Assembly: GCF_003473485.1 (NCBI RefSeq)
Contig: NC_053046.1
Span: forward strand, 28,039,332 to 28,103,331
DNA from: Medicago truncatula
Taxonomy: Eukaryota > Streptophyta > Magnoliopsida > Fabales > Fabaceae
Direction of reading: 5' to 3'
DNA: 64,000 nt
Positions 11,940 through 22,649 of this stretch are shown one piece after another. The position numbers were made by a program, and so were the translations under genes. Numbering within the stretch: position 1 is the stretch's first letter; the number at the start of each line of letters is the position of its first letter. The notes beneath the pieces are model-generated. The model was not told the origin of the DNA. It made no database searches and saw nothing but the letters and a program-made list of their open reading frames with translations.

Positions 11940-12045
11940 AGAAAGACCAAACCAAAGGAAAAGTTAGACAGAAACAACTCTAAAGTATGATTTTTTAGAC
12001 AGAAAGACCAAACCAAAGGAAAAGTTAGACAGAAACAACTCTAAA
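11940..12045. repeat. direct repeat, 45-bp unit, two copies
   Basis: A block that includes 'gaccaaaccaaaggaaaag' and 'gacagaaacaactctaaa' occurs at about 11940-11984 and again at 12001-12045, 61 bp apart. It sits next to a LINE RNase H fragment. Confidence 0.75.
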
Positions 12046-12141
12046 ACAAGGCAAACCCATGCATTCTATGTACAAAAAGGGCCTAATGAATAAAGGAGTA
12101 ATAACATTCCAACTAGTCTTGTGTCAAAGTCATAGATAAGT

Positions 12142-12375
12142 TGTGACCATTAATATAATTACCTTCTCTATATATGTTAAGCTCTTTAGCCCTCACCATG
12201 CAGTTTCCCTAGTGGCTTCTAATCCACCAAGGAATTCAAATGTAGTTGTTAAAGGCCCTGAAGCCCTCAACAACAACTTGGGAGTCAATTTTCAACCACA
12301 AGTTTCTCCAATTCGTTGCTTGAGCTTCATTAATAGCATACAAAGCAGCATGGAATTCAGCCACAAGTTTCTCCA
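12142..12375 (-). pseudogene. RNase H-like (RVT_3) fragment of a LINE
   Basis: Read on the minus strand, the segment encodes AEFHAALYAINEAQ and LWLKIDSQVVVEGL. This is the signature of the plant LINE C-terminal RNase H-like domain. A stop follows within a few codons, and both ends are missing. It is a relic only. Confidence 0.65.
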
Positions 12376-12399
12376 ATTGGTAAAATGAATACATGTTAC

Positions 12400-13890
12400 T
12401 AATACCATCTAAATTTCTTTTAATTGTAACTCGTCATCTAAGAAGCATATGATTTACTAGATGACTTTAATCCTTTCTTGATTAAAGAATTCAATACATA
12501 TGAAAATTATACACAAGTGTAAAATAGTTAACATTAATGCGCATTGGAGCTTGGTGATCAAGTGGTGGTTGATTTTACTTTGTCCAATCTCTACTCTTAA
12601 TGCATTAACTACCATGACGATGCGTAACTAAAATCTATTTATTTTTTTGGCTTTCACACCGGTTTTCGATCCACCATAATAAAAAGCAGCAAAGCCAGCG
12701 GCGGTTCTCTAGGGATCCACGGAGGCGACAACGATTTTTCGACAACCTTGACGGCGAAGTACGGTGGTCGGCGGCGGAGCTCCGACGTCTACAATATTTA
12801 TTTAAAGACGGTTATAGTTAGTTATGAGAGTGCCACATAGGCAGAGTTTGTTACTTGTTAGGCTTAACTCACAAATAGTTATACCATCTAAGCAAGTTAA
12901 GTAGAGTGCCTTGAAGCTCATGCTAGTATATATATTTATTTTTAAGCAATCACTTTTATAGGTTAAGGGTCTTGGTTTTGTGTGTGGGTGACTGGAAAAG
13001 GTTTTGGTTGGTATTGTTAGACCAAAATTGGTTAAAGAAAATACTTCCTTAAGTTTTGATGGCAATAAAGCATACATGAGAACAATTAGTATACTCTAAT
13101 GTGTATTTAAGTGTGCAAGAAATTCTAAATAATTGAAGTTTTGCATTTAGACCTAGTAAACATTCTGGACTATGGTCAACATTCTAGATTTTTAAATGAA
13201 GATCCATGTCATATATAAAGGCAAAGTTATGTATCAAGATCAAGGTCAGACTTTGTGGAAGTCAATGCTCTATGGTTCAAACCTTTGAACATGAGATCGT
13301 ATGTACCAAGCGTCTGACTCAATGACACGTCACTAGTGTATACAATGACTCTTTGCTAAGAAATGAAGCTTTGTTTCAGACTTATGCAATTTAGTAAAAT
13401 CATTTAAGAGCATCATTGATGGAAATAATGGTTGATTCATTACTGCAATTAATAAAGAAGATCACAACATTCAACAATACCTTCAAAGAAAGTAATTTCT
13501 TCAGCAACGGTCATCAACCTTCACTCTATAAAGGAGTAATTTTGTCTAAAGTAGGTCACCACACTTAAACATATACACATATATACAACCTTACAAGTCT
13601 AACCTACACATATATTATTGTATTTAGAATTCATATATGTTCATAGTATTTACCTTGTCTAGAAACAATTAAGAAAATCAAAAGATTACACTTAAAGTGT
13701 ATTATGCTTAATTTGTTTACTACTTCTAGAGTTTGTGTAAACACAACTATTGTAATCACTCATTGTAAATATCTAGATTGAGATTATAAAGTCCTCTAGG
13801 TTGAAGCCAAGAAATTTAGGACTACATTGTCTTAGTGGTATTGTTGTAATTTGTTGATTATAGTGAAATCTCTCGAAAATGCAAGGGGAC
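12400..13890. other. intergenic, no gene seen
   Basis: Mostly AT-rich, with no recognisable domain. A short GC-rich patch at about 12680-12790 (rich in cggcgg) stands out but has no open frame of useful length. It may be a relic of coding sequence. Confidence 0.5.
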
Positions 13891-13892
13891 TA

Positions 13893-14418
13893 GATTTTTT
13901 TTTTAACAAGCCAAAATGAAATAGATATTAACAACAAAAATCTTGCTCTCTAGAACAAGAAGTGCATTAAGAAGCAAAACAAAGTTACAATGAAAACACA
14001 ACCAGTCTGTAACTAAAAATTAGAAAAGAAAATGAACCTCAGCCTATCCCTAAACAAACAAGGGGGATGCTGCCACCATAAATGATAACCAAAAGGAGAG
14101 CACACATTTTTAGCTTTCAACCAACGAAGAGAATACAACTTAACCTTTTCCAAGAGCTGCACCACCGTATTGGCTTTGTGAGCAAAGAGCCTTTGATTTC
14201 TTTCATTCCAAATAACCCAAATGCAACATAGCCAAATCAAATGTAGAAAAGATCGACGTGGAGCATAACCACCTGAAGAATAAATAAATTGATGGAAATG
14301 ATCTGTAACCTGTTGAGGATCCACTGAATAAACACCAATCCAGGCCTTTACTAGTTTCCAAAGATTTCCATTTACTTTCAGTATTTGTCTTTATCATTCT
14401 AAAGAGATCCAAGAGCAA
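13893..14418 (-). mobile_element. 5'-truncated LINE tail
   Basis: On the minus strand the segment encodes a LINE C-terminal tail. Its hallmark IWVIWNERNQRLF is followed by VVQLLEKVKLYSLRWLKAK. The T run at 13894-13902 is the poly(A) tail of a minus-strand copy, so this is a 3' fragment of a zf-RVT-bearing LINE. The tail frame is open from about 14324 to 14013. No target-site duplication was identified. Confidence 0.75.
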
Positions 14419-14638
14419 AAGAGACCAAGAAAATTCAAACCTCTAATTTCTTATGTTTTTCTCACCTTCAGTTGGCATCTAGCAACATCTCTGAGGTAAC
14501 ATAGATCTTGAGAAAAACATGTGTACTCCTACCTCCACATCTAAAAATGATTTCAAGAATGATTCCTTTCTTACTAGACCTCCTACATTCAATAGAGATG
14601 CAAGACAATTTTCATGGTAGAAAAACAAGTTGTACATT

Positions 14639-14812
14639 TAATGAAAAATTTGGCAAGTGCACCAAACTGTAACAAGTAATAAAGTAGTATGTTTATCGTC
14701 TTCACATGGATTGTCATCAACCTAGAAATTTGATGGACAATTTCGAAAAGTCTACCAAACCGTTACCAAGTAATAAAGTGATAAGTGAGTGTCGTATCCA
14801 CATGGATTGTCA
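14639..14812. repeat. imperfect direct repeat
   Basis: Two related blocks share 'accaaac..ttaccaagtaataaagt' and 'tccacatggattgtcat' (about 14660-14712 and 14754-14812). Similar text is common in legume LTRs, so this may be LTR debris. Nothing else is recognisable between 14420 and 15140. Confidence 0.5.
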
Positions 14813-15142
14813 TTCTAACTATATGACTGGTGTTACTTATTTAAAACAAAAATTAAAATAAAAACAATAAATAAAAGTGGTAAATGGGGGGACGTCTTGG
14901 AAGTTAAGCCTGATTGCATATGGTGGTGGTGAAGTATTAACCTAGTTTTGATTGCAAAATGTTTAGGATTCTTTGAATCTCACGTGTGTGTTGGATTAAA
15001 GTAACAGTCAGTTATTCAAAGATAGGTTAAATGGTACCCATTTAATAATAATAATAAGTCGCCATCTAAAGTATCTTCTTAATCTGTGAATCTTAGAAGT
15101 ATATCAACATACCCTATCTTACCTTAGTAGTTCTACAAACAA

Positions 15143-15970
15143 GAAGCCCTATGTCGTCTATCATACCAGAGATAAAAGGATAACGTTACTTTGAAATTTT
15201 CAAAACAGGATTCTGGCCTAAGTAGGGGTGGCAAAAATACACATGCCCACGGGTACCCGTGGGTAAGATCTGTCATAGACACGGAATGGGTAGCTAAACG
15301 AGTATCCACGGGTATAATAAACGGGTATTTGACTACCCATTAGTATATGGATATATGGACACGAATTTGATTGTACTCATCCCACGGGTACCCATACCCG
15401 ATATTAAATTAACTAAATTACTAAAATATTCTTATATATCTTATCTTATTACTTAAAGTTGTTACCTTATTGAAGGAAATTTTACCCCCCACCTAAGATT
15501 CCTCATTAATAATCTATTTTTATTTTTTCCTTAAAAAAAAAAATCTATTTTTATTTTAAATTTTTTTAATTCATCTTATTAAGTTCACTGTTTTCATTTC
15601 ATTCACATCATAAAACATATCCATGAGTTATGTAAGAATCATGAATTTTCTATGGATTATGTATGAATGCTTAAAAGTTGAAGTTTTTCGGTAATTAAAA
15701 AAAAAGTTATTATTAGTACCAAAAATAAATAAATTCTAAAATTCATGAGTACCCATGGATACTTCAATATCCGCGGGTACCCGCATAGTGGATACGCACG
15801 AGGGTAAGGGGTGGATACGGGTATCATATTTATCCAACGGGGCAGGGACGGGTATCAACTCTCCGTACCTAATGAAATCCTTAGGCCTAAGCCCTATGTC
15901 CTCTATCATACCAAGGATAAAAGGATAACGTTACTTTGAAATTTTCAAAATAGGATTCCGACCTATTTCT
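15143..15970. repeat. tandem duplication split by a hAT MITE
   Basis: A block of about 80 bp containing 'aagccctatgtc', 'aaaggataacgttactttga' and 'aattttcaaaa' occurs at 15143-15222 and 15889-15970. The copies differ at only a few positions. They abut the insertion at 15223-15883, so the insertion landed at the junction of an older tandem duplication. Confidence 0.8.
15223..15883. mobile_element. hAT-type MITE, 661 bp
   Basis: The element starts TAGGGGTGGCA and ends with an imperfect inverted counterpart. The 8-bp sequence GGCCTAAG flanks it exactly at 15215-15222 and 15884-15891. An 8-bp target duplication is typical of hAT superfamily elements. The ends are rich in short palindromes of cccacgggtacccgtggg type. 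There is no coding capacity. Confidence 0.75.
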
Positions 15971-17252
15971 AATTTCAGACATCTTCTCTAGGTATGTCAC
16001 CTTCTAGGTTTGATGAAAGTATTAAGACACATATTTTCTAGGTTTGTCACCTTCTAGGTTAGACAGCGATTAGGATTCTTCTAATCTCCTTTGTCTTCTT
16101 TGTCAAACTAATGCAATATTTGATATCAATTATGTATAAGTACTTAATTGATACACGATGGATGGATTATAATTTCTTTATAGATATGTTGAATTACGTA
16201 TATATGTCTCAGAAAATACCTAAGAGCAGTGTTGGGCATGAAACTTATCTGGAAGTGTTTTTTCTTGTCCAAGAGGGACATTCTCCCTGCAACTAGGAAT
16301 CATGTGCTCTAGCATATAGTCTAACAAACAGGACTTTCTGCATTTCGATATTGGTAAATGTTATATTGAGTATATGTTGCAGTTTATAATTTTTACACAC
16401 ACACAAAGCTGTGAACTTACTAGGAAAAAAAAACATGAAGAAATAAGTTAGTAAGCTTACCCTCATTTACTTTTGATTAAAAAATATATACACTTTTTTA
16501 GTTGGTTATAAATAATGAATAATTTAGACAATTTAATTTTTTTTAAACAAAAACATATCACAAACCGGGTATGGATTCTCTCCTATGAAGTTTTTGCTGG
16601 AGGACGTCCAGTGCACATCCACACCATTCATTTCTTTTTCCAGTTCCATTACGTTATTTTCCAGTTCAGGAAAAGGTAATTAATATTGTTCTTACCATAT
16701 ATAGTTTTGTATTCTTGTAATTCATGTATACATTCAAGATTTTATGAAGTTACATAATATAATTAGTATTCCTCCAATAGGGAAGAAATAATACATGAAC
16801 GACCATGAAACTTTCACATAAATTAGTTCTAATTAAAAGTATTAACTCATCATGTGCATGGAGCAACGATTATCAATAGAATTCATTAGCAAATCAAAAT
16901 ATGTTGTCGATCCATTATTGTATTAGCTTGTCGTAGTCCAACATTAATTTAAAAAAAAAAAAAAAATCCTGTGAAAGGTTAGAAACACATTGTAAAATAG
17001 GTTTAAAATATGAAATTATTATAATTAACAATTTTTTATGTGAAGTCCTTACTAAGTGTGTTAAATGGACAAACATAACAAAATGATTTACCTAAGAGAC
17101 ATTTAATAAAAAAACTTTAATGCTACAAAGAGTTCTTTACAGCTTCATAATTGCGAAAAACTTTTTAATTGTTTTTAGTAGAATACGGGATTTGTACATT
17201 ATAAAGTGATCATTAAATCTTATTGTCTTTGTTATTGCGAAGAAGAAACGAT
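15971..17252. other. intergenic region upstream of the NCR gene
   Basis: AT-rich, with no gene. There are repeated 'ttctaggtttgtcaccttctaggtt' stretches near 15985-16062 and a poly(A) run at 16950. The last few hundred bases should include the NCR promoter, but I recognise no specific element. Confidence 0.5.
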
Positions 17253-17760
17253 ATGCCTTCATTTCTCAAGTTTGTTTATGCTATTATTTTGTTTGTTTCC
17301 TTATTTCTTGCTGCAACGAACGTTAATGGTATGTCATTTTTAGTTTTAAACATCATTTTGGTGCCTTATATATTCTTTAGGGTTCATATTTTGGTCCCTT
17401 ATTTAAAAAAATGTGCATATAGGTTTCTTAATTTTATTAAATGGTATACAACGCTGGTCCTTTATATAAGGGACTACAGTGGTGCAGAATATATAAGGGA
17501 CCCCGAAGAATATATAAGAGACTCATTTTCATCCTTTTTCAAATTTTCTTATTTCCTTCATACACAATCTCTTATCTTGTTTTAGTGACATATGTGTATT
17601 ATCTTTTTTTATTGCAGCAACATATGATGCATATGATGAATGCCAGACTGAATTCGATTGTCCAAAAAATATTGATTGTGTGTATCCTAAATCTATGAAG
17701 TGTATTGATAAAAAATGTATATGTGTTGGTGCTCGTATGATCATTCCACGAGTTCTATGA
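17253..17760 (+). CDS. nodule-specific cysteine-rich (NCR) peptide
   Basis: This small secreted peptide gene has two exons (17253-17328 and 17618-17760) and encodes 72 aa. Exon 1 encodes a hydrophobic signal peptide (FLKFVYAIILFVSLFLAAT), and the intron falls at its end, as in the NCR family. The ATG at 17253 is chosen because the family starts within a few residues of the KF(V/I)Y motif. The mature part has six cysteines at 34, 40, 46, 54, 59 and 61. Their spacing, C-x5-C-x5-C-x7-C-x4-C-x-C, fits the six-cysteine Nodulin_late group. The tail VGARMIIPRVL is longer than usual. Basic and acidic residues are about equal, so it is roughly neutral. In the family, such peptides are expressed in nodules and delivered to bacteroids. 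The role of this one is unknown. Confidence 0.85.
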
Positions 17761-18864
17761 GTACCAAATCCATAAGAATCCATAAACACCCTTAAAGATA
17801 GAATTAGTTCCAGCACCGGCAAAGATCTATGTAATATTTCTTCCACCATAATAACTATACTCTTATTTATTTTTATTTACCAAATTTCACAAACTTACGG
17901 TTATTGATTTCATCCTCTAAAATGATGTAACATCCCATATTACTATCTCTATAAATAATTTTGATAGGATTAATTCTTATTATTATTGTTGTTGTTGTTA
18001 TTATTGCTATTTTTATTATTAATATTACTACTATTATTATTATAGAAAGTTACATATATATTATTTACTAGATTTGGTGTTTAGTTGAATTATAGAAATA
18101 AGAAGGGGTGTATGAGGGAATGTAGAGTACATCTAATAATTAAGCTCATTAGACACGGCCCACCCTAACCCATACTCACATTTAGATACAAAAATCAGAA
18201 AGAAATCTGCTCTTTACCCAACAAAAATTGTTTGCTCCCAACTGAAAAGACAAAAATACCCCTACGCATGTTAAATTCCAACATGAGTTAACTCACGTTT
18301 ATTACCGATCTGCATGAGTTAACTCACGTTTATAGCAAACAACAGTTCTTGCATTTAATGCAACGCAGCCAAGTCATAAATGACATGTAAGCTTGACAAA
18401 TTCAAAACTGAAACGAATTACGTCAGTTTAACAGCATAATCACATAATCGCACGGAAACGATCTAAATTACACAAATTCAATGTTTATCACACAATCACA
18501 TAATAACGCATAAACGATCCAAATTTCACAAATTCGTCGTTAATGATGCGTAATCACTTAATCACACTTAATGACATGTAAACGATCCAAATTACACCAA
18601 TTTGTCCTTAAATTTTGAAAATTACATAATCTCACATAAACGGTAAAAAATACACAAATTCATCGTTAAATAACATAAACACAAATTCATTAAAATTCAA
18701 CAATACGGATACAAATTCGAACAAATTACACTATTACATGTTAATAAATATTACATTTCAAAAGATCGGACATAAAGATGTAAAGTGTTATTTTCAACCA
18801 TCACGCTAAACATGTAAGCAACGTCGCTATCATCTTCGACAAGTTGTGGAAAATACACGGTCTT
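17761..18864. other. intergenic, no gene seen
   Basis: AT-rich, with ATT/GTT microsatellite-like stretches at 17970-18050. The palindrome GAGTTAACTC, with flanks 'catgagttaactcacgttta', occurs twice at about 18283 and 18313. Short 'cacataatcacataa'-type repeats run from 18430 to 18720. No coding sequence is recognised. Confidence 0.5.
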
Positions 18865-19083
18865 TCAAAAGTGCTCTTCTTTATCCTCCCTCAAGTCCAT
18901 GCCTGACACATTTACTATTATATCACATGTTCTTTGATTTGAACCAATATGGATAAAGCATCTGTCAAGTTTTGCCTTTAACTCATTCAACTTGCCGGTG
19001 GGGTTTACAAAGAACCTAACCCTCTTTTTCAAGGTTGTGTAAAGGACATGAAGTTCAACTGGATCTTGTGCATCTTCAGACAT
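18865..19083 (-). CDS. hypothetical 72-aa protein, possibly transposon-derived
   Basis: The frame starts MSEDAQDPVELHVLYTTL and ends in DKEEHF before a TGA. I do not recognise a named domain. It lies about 290 bp downstream of an OTU-domain pseudogene on the same strand, in a transposon-rich stretch. I suspect it is a further ORF, or ORF piece, of the same Mutator-like element. There is no signal peptide or membrane segment. It could equally be a chance ORF with a plausible composition. Confidence 0.35.
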   Translation of the reverse strand: MSEDAQDPVELHVLYTTLKKRVRFFVNPTGKLNELKAKLDRCFIHIGSNQRTCDIIVNVSGMDLREDKEEHF

Positions 19084-19369
19084 GTTTCACTTCACAAAAT
19101 ATAATAAAAAACAAATATGAAATAAAAAACGATAAAATTAATAGTTAAATAATTAGAGACAAAAAAATGCGAGCAATACTAGGTGTGACATAAACGGCCA
19201 CAAAAAAAAAAAAAAAAAAAAAACTGCTTCATATATTTATATAATATTAGTTACATATTGGCCACAAATATCCAAATTACATAACCGGCCACCAAAAAAT
19301 ACGTCGGTATAATACCACCAAAAAATAGGACGAACACCGACGAACCAAAAAGTGTCATAACCTATCTAA

Positions 19370-21029
19370 CTAGACTAGTGATAGTGCACAATCAACGTCT
19401 TCATCCATGACTTCGAAATCTTGCTTTGGTTTTTCCGGAGTCGGGGTGTCACACAAAATAGGATTGTGCTCATTTGTTGGTTTCTTTGGCGGCTTCGGCT
19501 CCTTAGACATGAGGTCATTGAAGGCGTCTTGTCTATCCATAAAAGCAAAATGTCATTTCTCCGCCTCACCAATCTTGTTGTTCATCCACTTCATAAAAGG
19601 TGGTGGTAACAGACAATCTTTTTTCAACAAAACATGAAGAAAGTGGCCGGAAATTAAGTAAAGACGCATGATGTTGGAATGTGGCTTAAGTGGTGTAGCA
19701 CTTCGGATTGGGAAATATGTCTCACATATACATTTTTTGGGCAAAGTCAATATAACAATGACTCTATTGTAGCAAGTAGAAATAATGTGACCCATATTCG
19801 TCAACCACTTGTCTTCCGGCGCAATTAGAGCTGTCAAAACGGGCAGGCCCATATGGGCCGGCCCGTTTAGCCCGAATAAATATAGGGCTTGGGCCGAAAA
19901 TATTGAGCCTGAATTTTGATAGGGCTTTTTAGCCCGGCCCTTAAAAGCCCGGTACCCGTTAGGGTTAGACCGAATGGGCCGCGGGTAGCCCGTTAGCCCG
20001 CATAACAAAAAAAAATTCTATAAATTATATATATTTTTCAAATAATTATTTACTTAGTTGATTATCAAAGTAAAAAACAAAAATGAAAATTCAATGAATT
20101 AACACAAATATAAATGTAATATAAAATTATATTTATTCATTTCGTTATTTATAGTTTTAAAGATCGAATATATAAATATCTATAACCATAACATATCTAA
20201 TTTATTTAAAATCATTTTCCTCGTCGTTTTAGTTTACGACGTTTGTACGAAAATGATTACAATTTACTTTTGTGCTAGACATTATTTAAACATATTAAAA
20301 ATATTATTTATAAAAAAATTATAGTAGTGTTTTATAGTACTTTTTTAAAATAAAAAAATATATATAATTTTTAATACGGGCCGGCCCGTTTAGCTCGCGG
20401 CCCGTGTAGGGTCGGGCTCGGGTAGTATATTTCAAGCCCGTTTTGTCAACTGGGCTTTTTGGCCCAGCCCGCTAAAGCCAGAAGCCCGCTAGGGCCGGGC
20501 CGCCCGTTTTGACATCTCTAGGCGCAATACCACTTCTACTTGTTGGAGGGTGTAAACCATCCAAGATAAGTTTAAAATGCTTCTCGGTACCATATATCGG
20601 CAAATAGTCACTCTTATGATTTTTCAACTCATTAATAAGTGCATGGCGAACCAAAACATGATTATCCTCATCCGTTCCCAAGTGCCTAGCTATGACCCAG
20701 AATCCACAATTATCATCCCCCTTAACATTCACAATGTCTTCAATGTAAGGTCTCATGATCATTGGAATTTGTGAAATGTATGGTATATTCGAATAAGGTT
20801 TTGGTTTTGAAGTAGGTGTTGAAACTTGTGAGAGGGAGTAAGTGCCAAGACGTGCACCTTTACTCTTTGGAACATTACTATTGGCTTTTGAGCATTGACT
20901 ATCAGGATTTTGAGAATCAATACTCTCTCGCCTAGAGGGGATTCGACTCGTGGACCTCGTTTTTGGTGTAGACTTCACCCTTTTAGGTGCTCCCTTGGTT
21001 ACCACTTTTCTCGGAGGTGAATTCAACAT
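19370..21029 (-). pseudogene. OTU-domain protein of a Mutator-like element, interrupted
   Basis: The frame starts at an ATG at 21029 with a basic, serine-rich N-terminus of about 80 residues. Then comes RPYIEDIVNVKGDDNCGFWV, which resembles the catalytic-cysteine region of OTU-like cysteine proteases carried by plant MULE-related ORFs (Cys108, in DDNC where DGNC is usual). A hAT MITE (19826-20520) with an 8-bp duplication interrupts it after SGIAP. The frame continues on the other side with EDKWLTNMGH and the probable catalytic His region GHFLHVLLKK. A TGA at 19553-19555 then breaks it before a final 60 or so codons ending at 19370. The transposase part of the element is absent upstream. Not functional as read. 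Confidence 0.7.
19826..20520. mobile_element. hAT MITE in the OTU pseudogene, 695 bp
   Basis: The ends are inverted: TAGAGCTGTCAAAACGGGC on the left and the complement of TAGAGATGTCAAAACGGGC on the right. The 8-bp sequence GGCGCAAT flanks both sides (19818-19825 and 20521-20528). The outer parts are rich in GGGCCGGCCCG-type motifs and the centre is AT-rich. There is no ORF of its own. Confidence 0.88.
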
Positions 21030-21194
21030 TGTGTCCTCCGGAAATACCAGACATAGACTTTATATTAAGGAGAGTTGTGGATTTGTAAGCTCAGTGGGAG
21101 TAAATTTATATATCTATTTTAGTGTATCAATTTTATTTTATTTAGTCAACAATGAAATATGTTTGTTATGTTAAACCAATAAAATCTCTAATGA

Positions 21195-22059
21195 AAATTA
21201 GCGATGAAAGATCTTAGGAACACCTCTTTTGTATTAGGCTTTTCGATACTTAGAGATTCCTCTCAAGGTATCATTCAAATATCACAAAAGAGTTATATTA
21301 ATAAAGTTGAAATGAAATGACATAATTTATGGGTGACATCGAACACCAAGATAATCTCAAATATTGCCCTTTAGAAAATTTATAAATTCTGAAAATCAAG
21401 TATTTTTCTATGACTTGGCTATAGAAATATTGTGTATAGTCTTATTTATATGCATTTGGAAATAACTTATATAATCATATTGTTTGGCAGATACTTGAGC
21501 AATTCAAAATTTGAATTGTTGAAAAGGCAACCATAAGAATTATTAAAGAGAATAAGAGAGTTTATACTCACACCAGAAATCTAACAATTTAGAGTTCATT
21601 AGTGTGTTAGACTATGACTTTTAGATGTCTGTAAATAATAGACATCCTAACTCAGGAAACGGCTGTAAATATTTATGTCACTTGGTTGCATATTGTTAAA
21701 GGGTTATTATTGTTATAACTATATTGGTATTGTTTGTGCAAATATTGAATTTAAAAATTTCAGTTTGATCTCAATAAAGACTTTAGTTTGACCAATTGGA
21801 AATAGACATGATTTAAAGATCACATTACTGAAATTTTCATGTCACTCATCCATATCGATATATGTCATCAAGTGCATTGATATGGTGGTCCCCGGGGTTC
21901 CGTCACGTTATATGTCAATGACGACAACTGCGGTGGTCCTATTATTAATGTATGAGGTGGGCTAGATTGTTGAGTAGAAATCTAAAGATAAATAACATTC
22001 AGTCGCGCACCTAAAGAATTCTATTATAATTATTAAGATAAGTAGCACAAGTAGGAGAT
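21195..22059 (+). pseudogene. decayed Ty1/copia reverse transcriptase and RNase H
   Basis: Around 21205-21310 the plus strand reads MKDLRNTSFVLGFSILRD and ISQKSYINKV. This matches the copia reverse transcriptase stretch that normally reads (L)GEASFVLGI..LRD..(L)SQK.YI..V. Stops and frameshifts break everything downstream. A polypurine tract (caagtaggagat) leads directly into an LTR at 22060. Confidence 0.65.
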
Positions 22060-22649
22060 TGTTGGAATATTTTATTATTTTATTATATTCCATTGTCATT
22101 AAGTGGGCAAATATCTTGTAATAATTATATTAACTATTTATCAATTTGGAGCCTTAATAGTGATCAAATTAAGTAACAAGAATGATTAGATTTCTATTTG
22201 GATAATTAATTATTTAAAATAATTGATATGAACTCTATGAGTGGATGTTTGGATGGTCCATCAACGGAATATTGAGAAACTTTAATGGCAAATCACACTA
22301 TAAGAGGTTATGGTCCACGATATACCGTACACGGTAAACTCTCCCTTTTCCATCTGATGAGAACTAGAGGCATAAAGGTACCGATTGAGGAAGTATCAAA
22401 TCAGCCGCCACCGACTCTATGTTGTGTATTTCAGATCGCGATTTCTCCTCTTTCAGATCGTTGATGTTGAGAGGACTGTCATCAAAGCTTCATTCATATA
22501 TTCCTAATACCTAATTCTTAATATCTTGATGAATCAAATATGTCGTAGTTTATATCATAATTATGTTCAATGTTTTGTTTGCTTCCACTATTTCATAATG
22601 ATTGAACATGTTTTATGAAATCTGTTTTTATTTAGGCCTAATCCCAACA
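22060..22649 (+). mobile_element. 3' LTR of the decayed copia element
   Basis: The 590-bp segment begins TGTTGGAATA and ends ATCCCAACA, giving TG...CA ends with the inverted repeat TGTTGG/CCAACA. It directly follows a polypurine tract. No second LTR is present in the window. Confidence 0.65.

Noticed and set aside
15143..15970. short LTR (TRIM) element because of flanking 80-bp direct repeats
   Set aside because: The repeats lie outside an exact 8-bp duplication and lack TG...CA ends, so they are target sequence, not LTRs.
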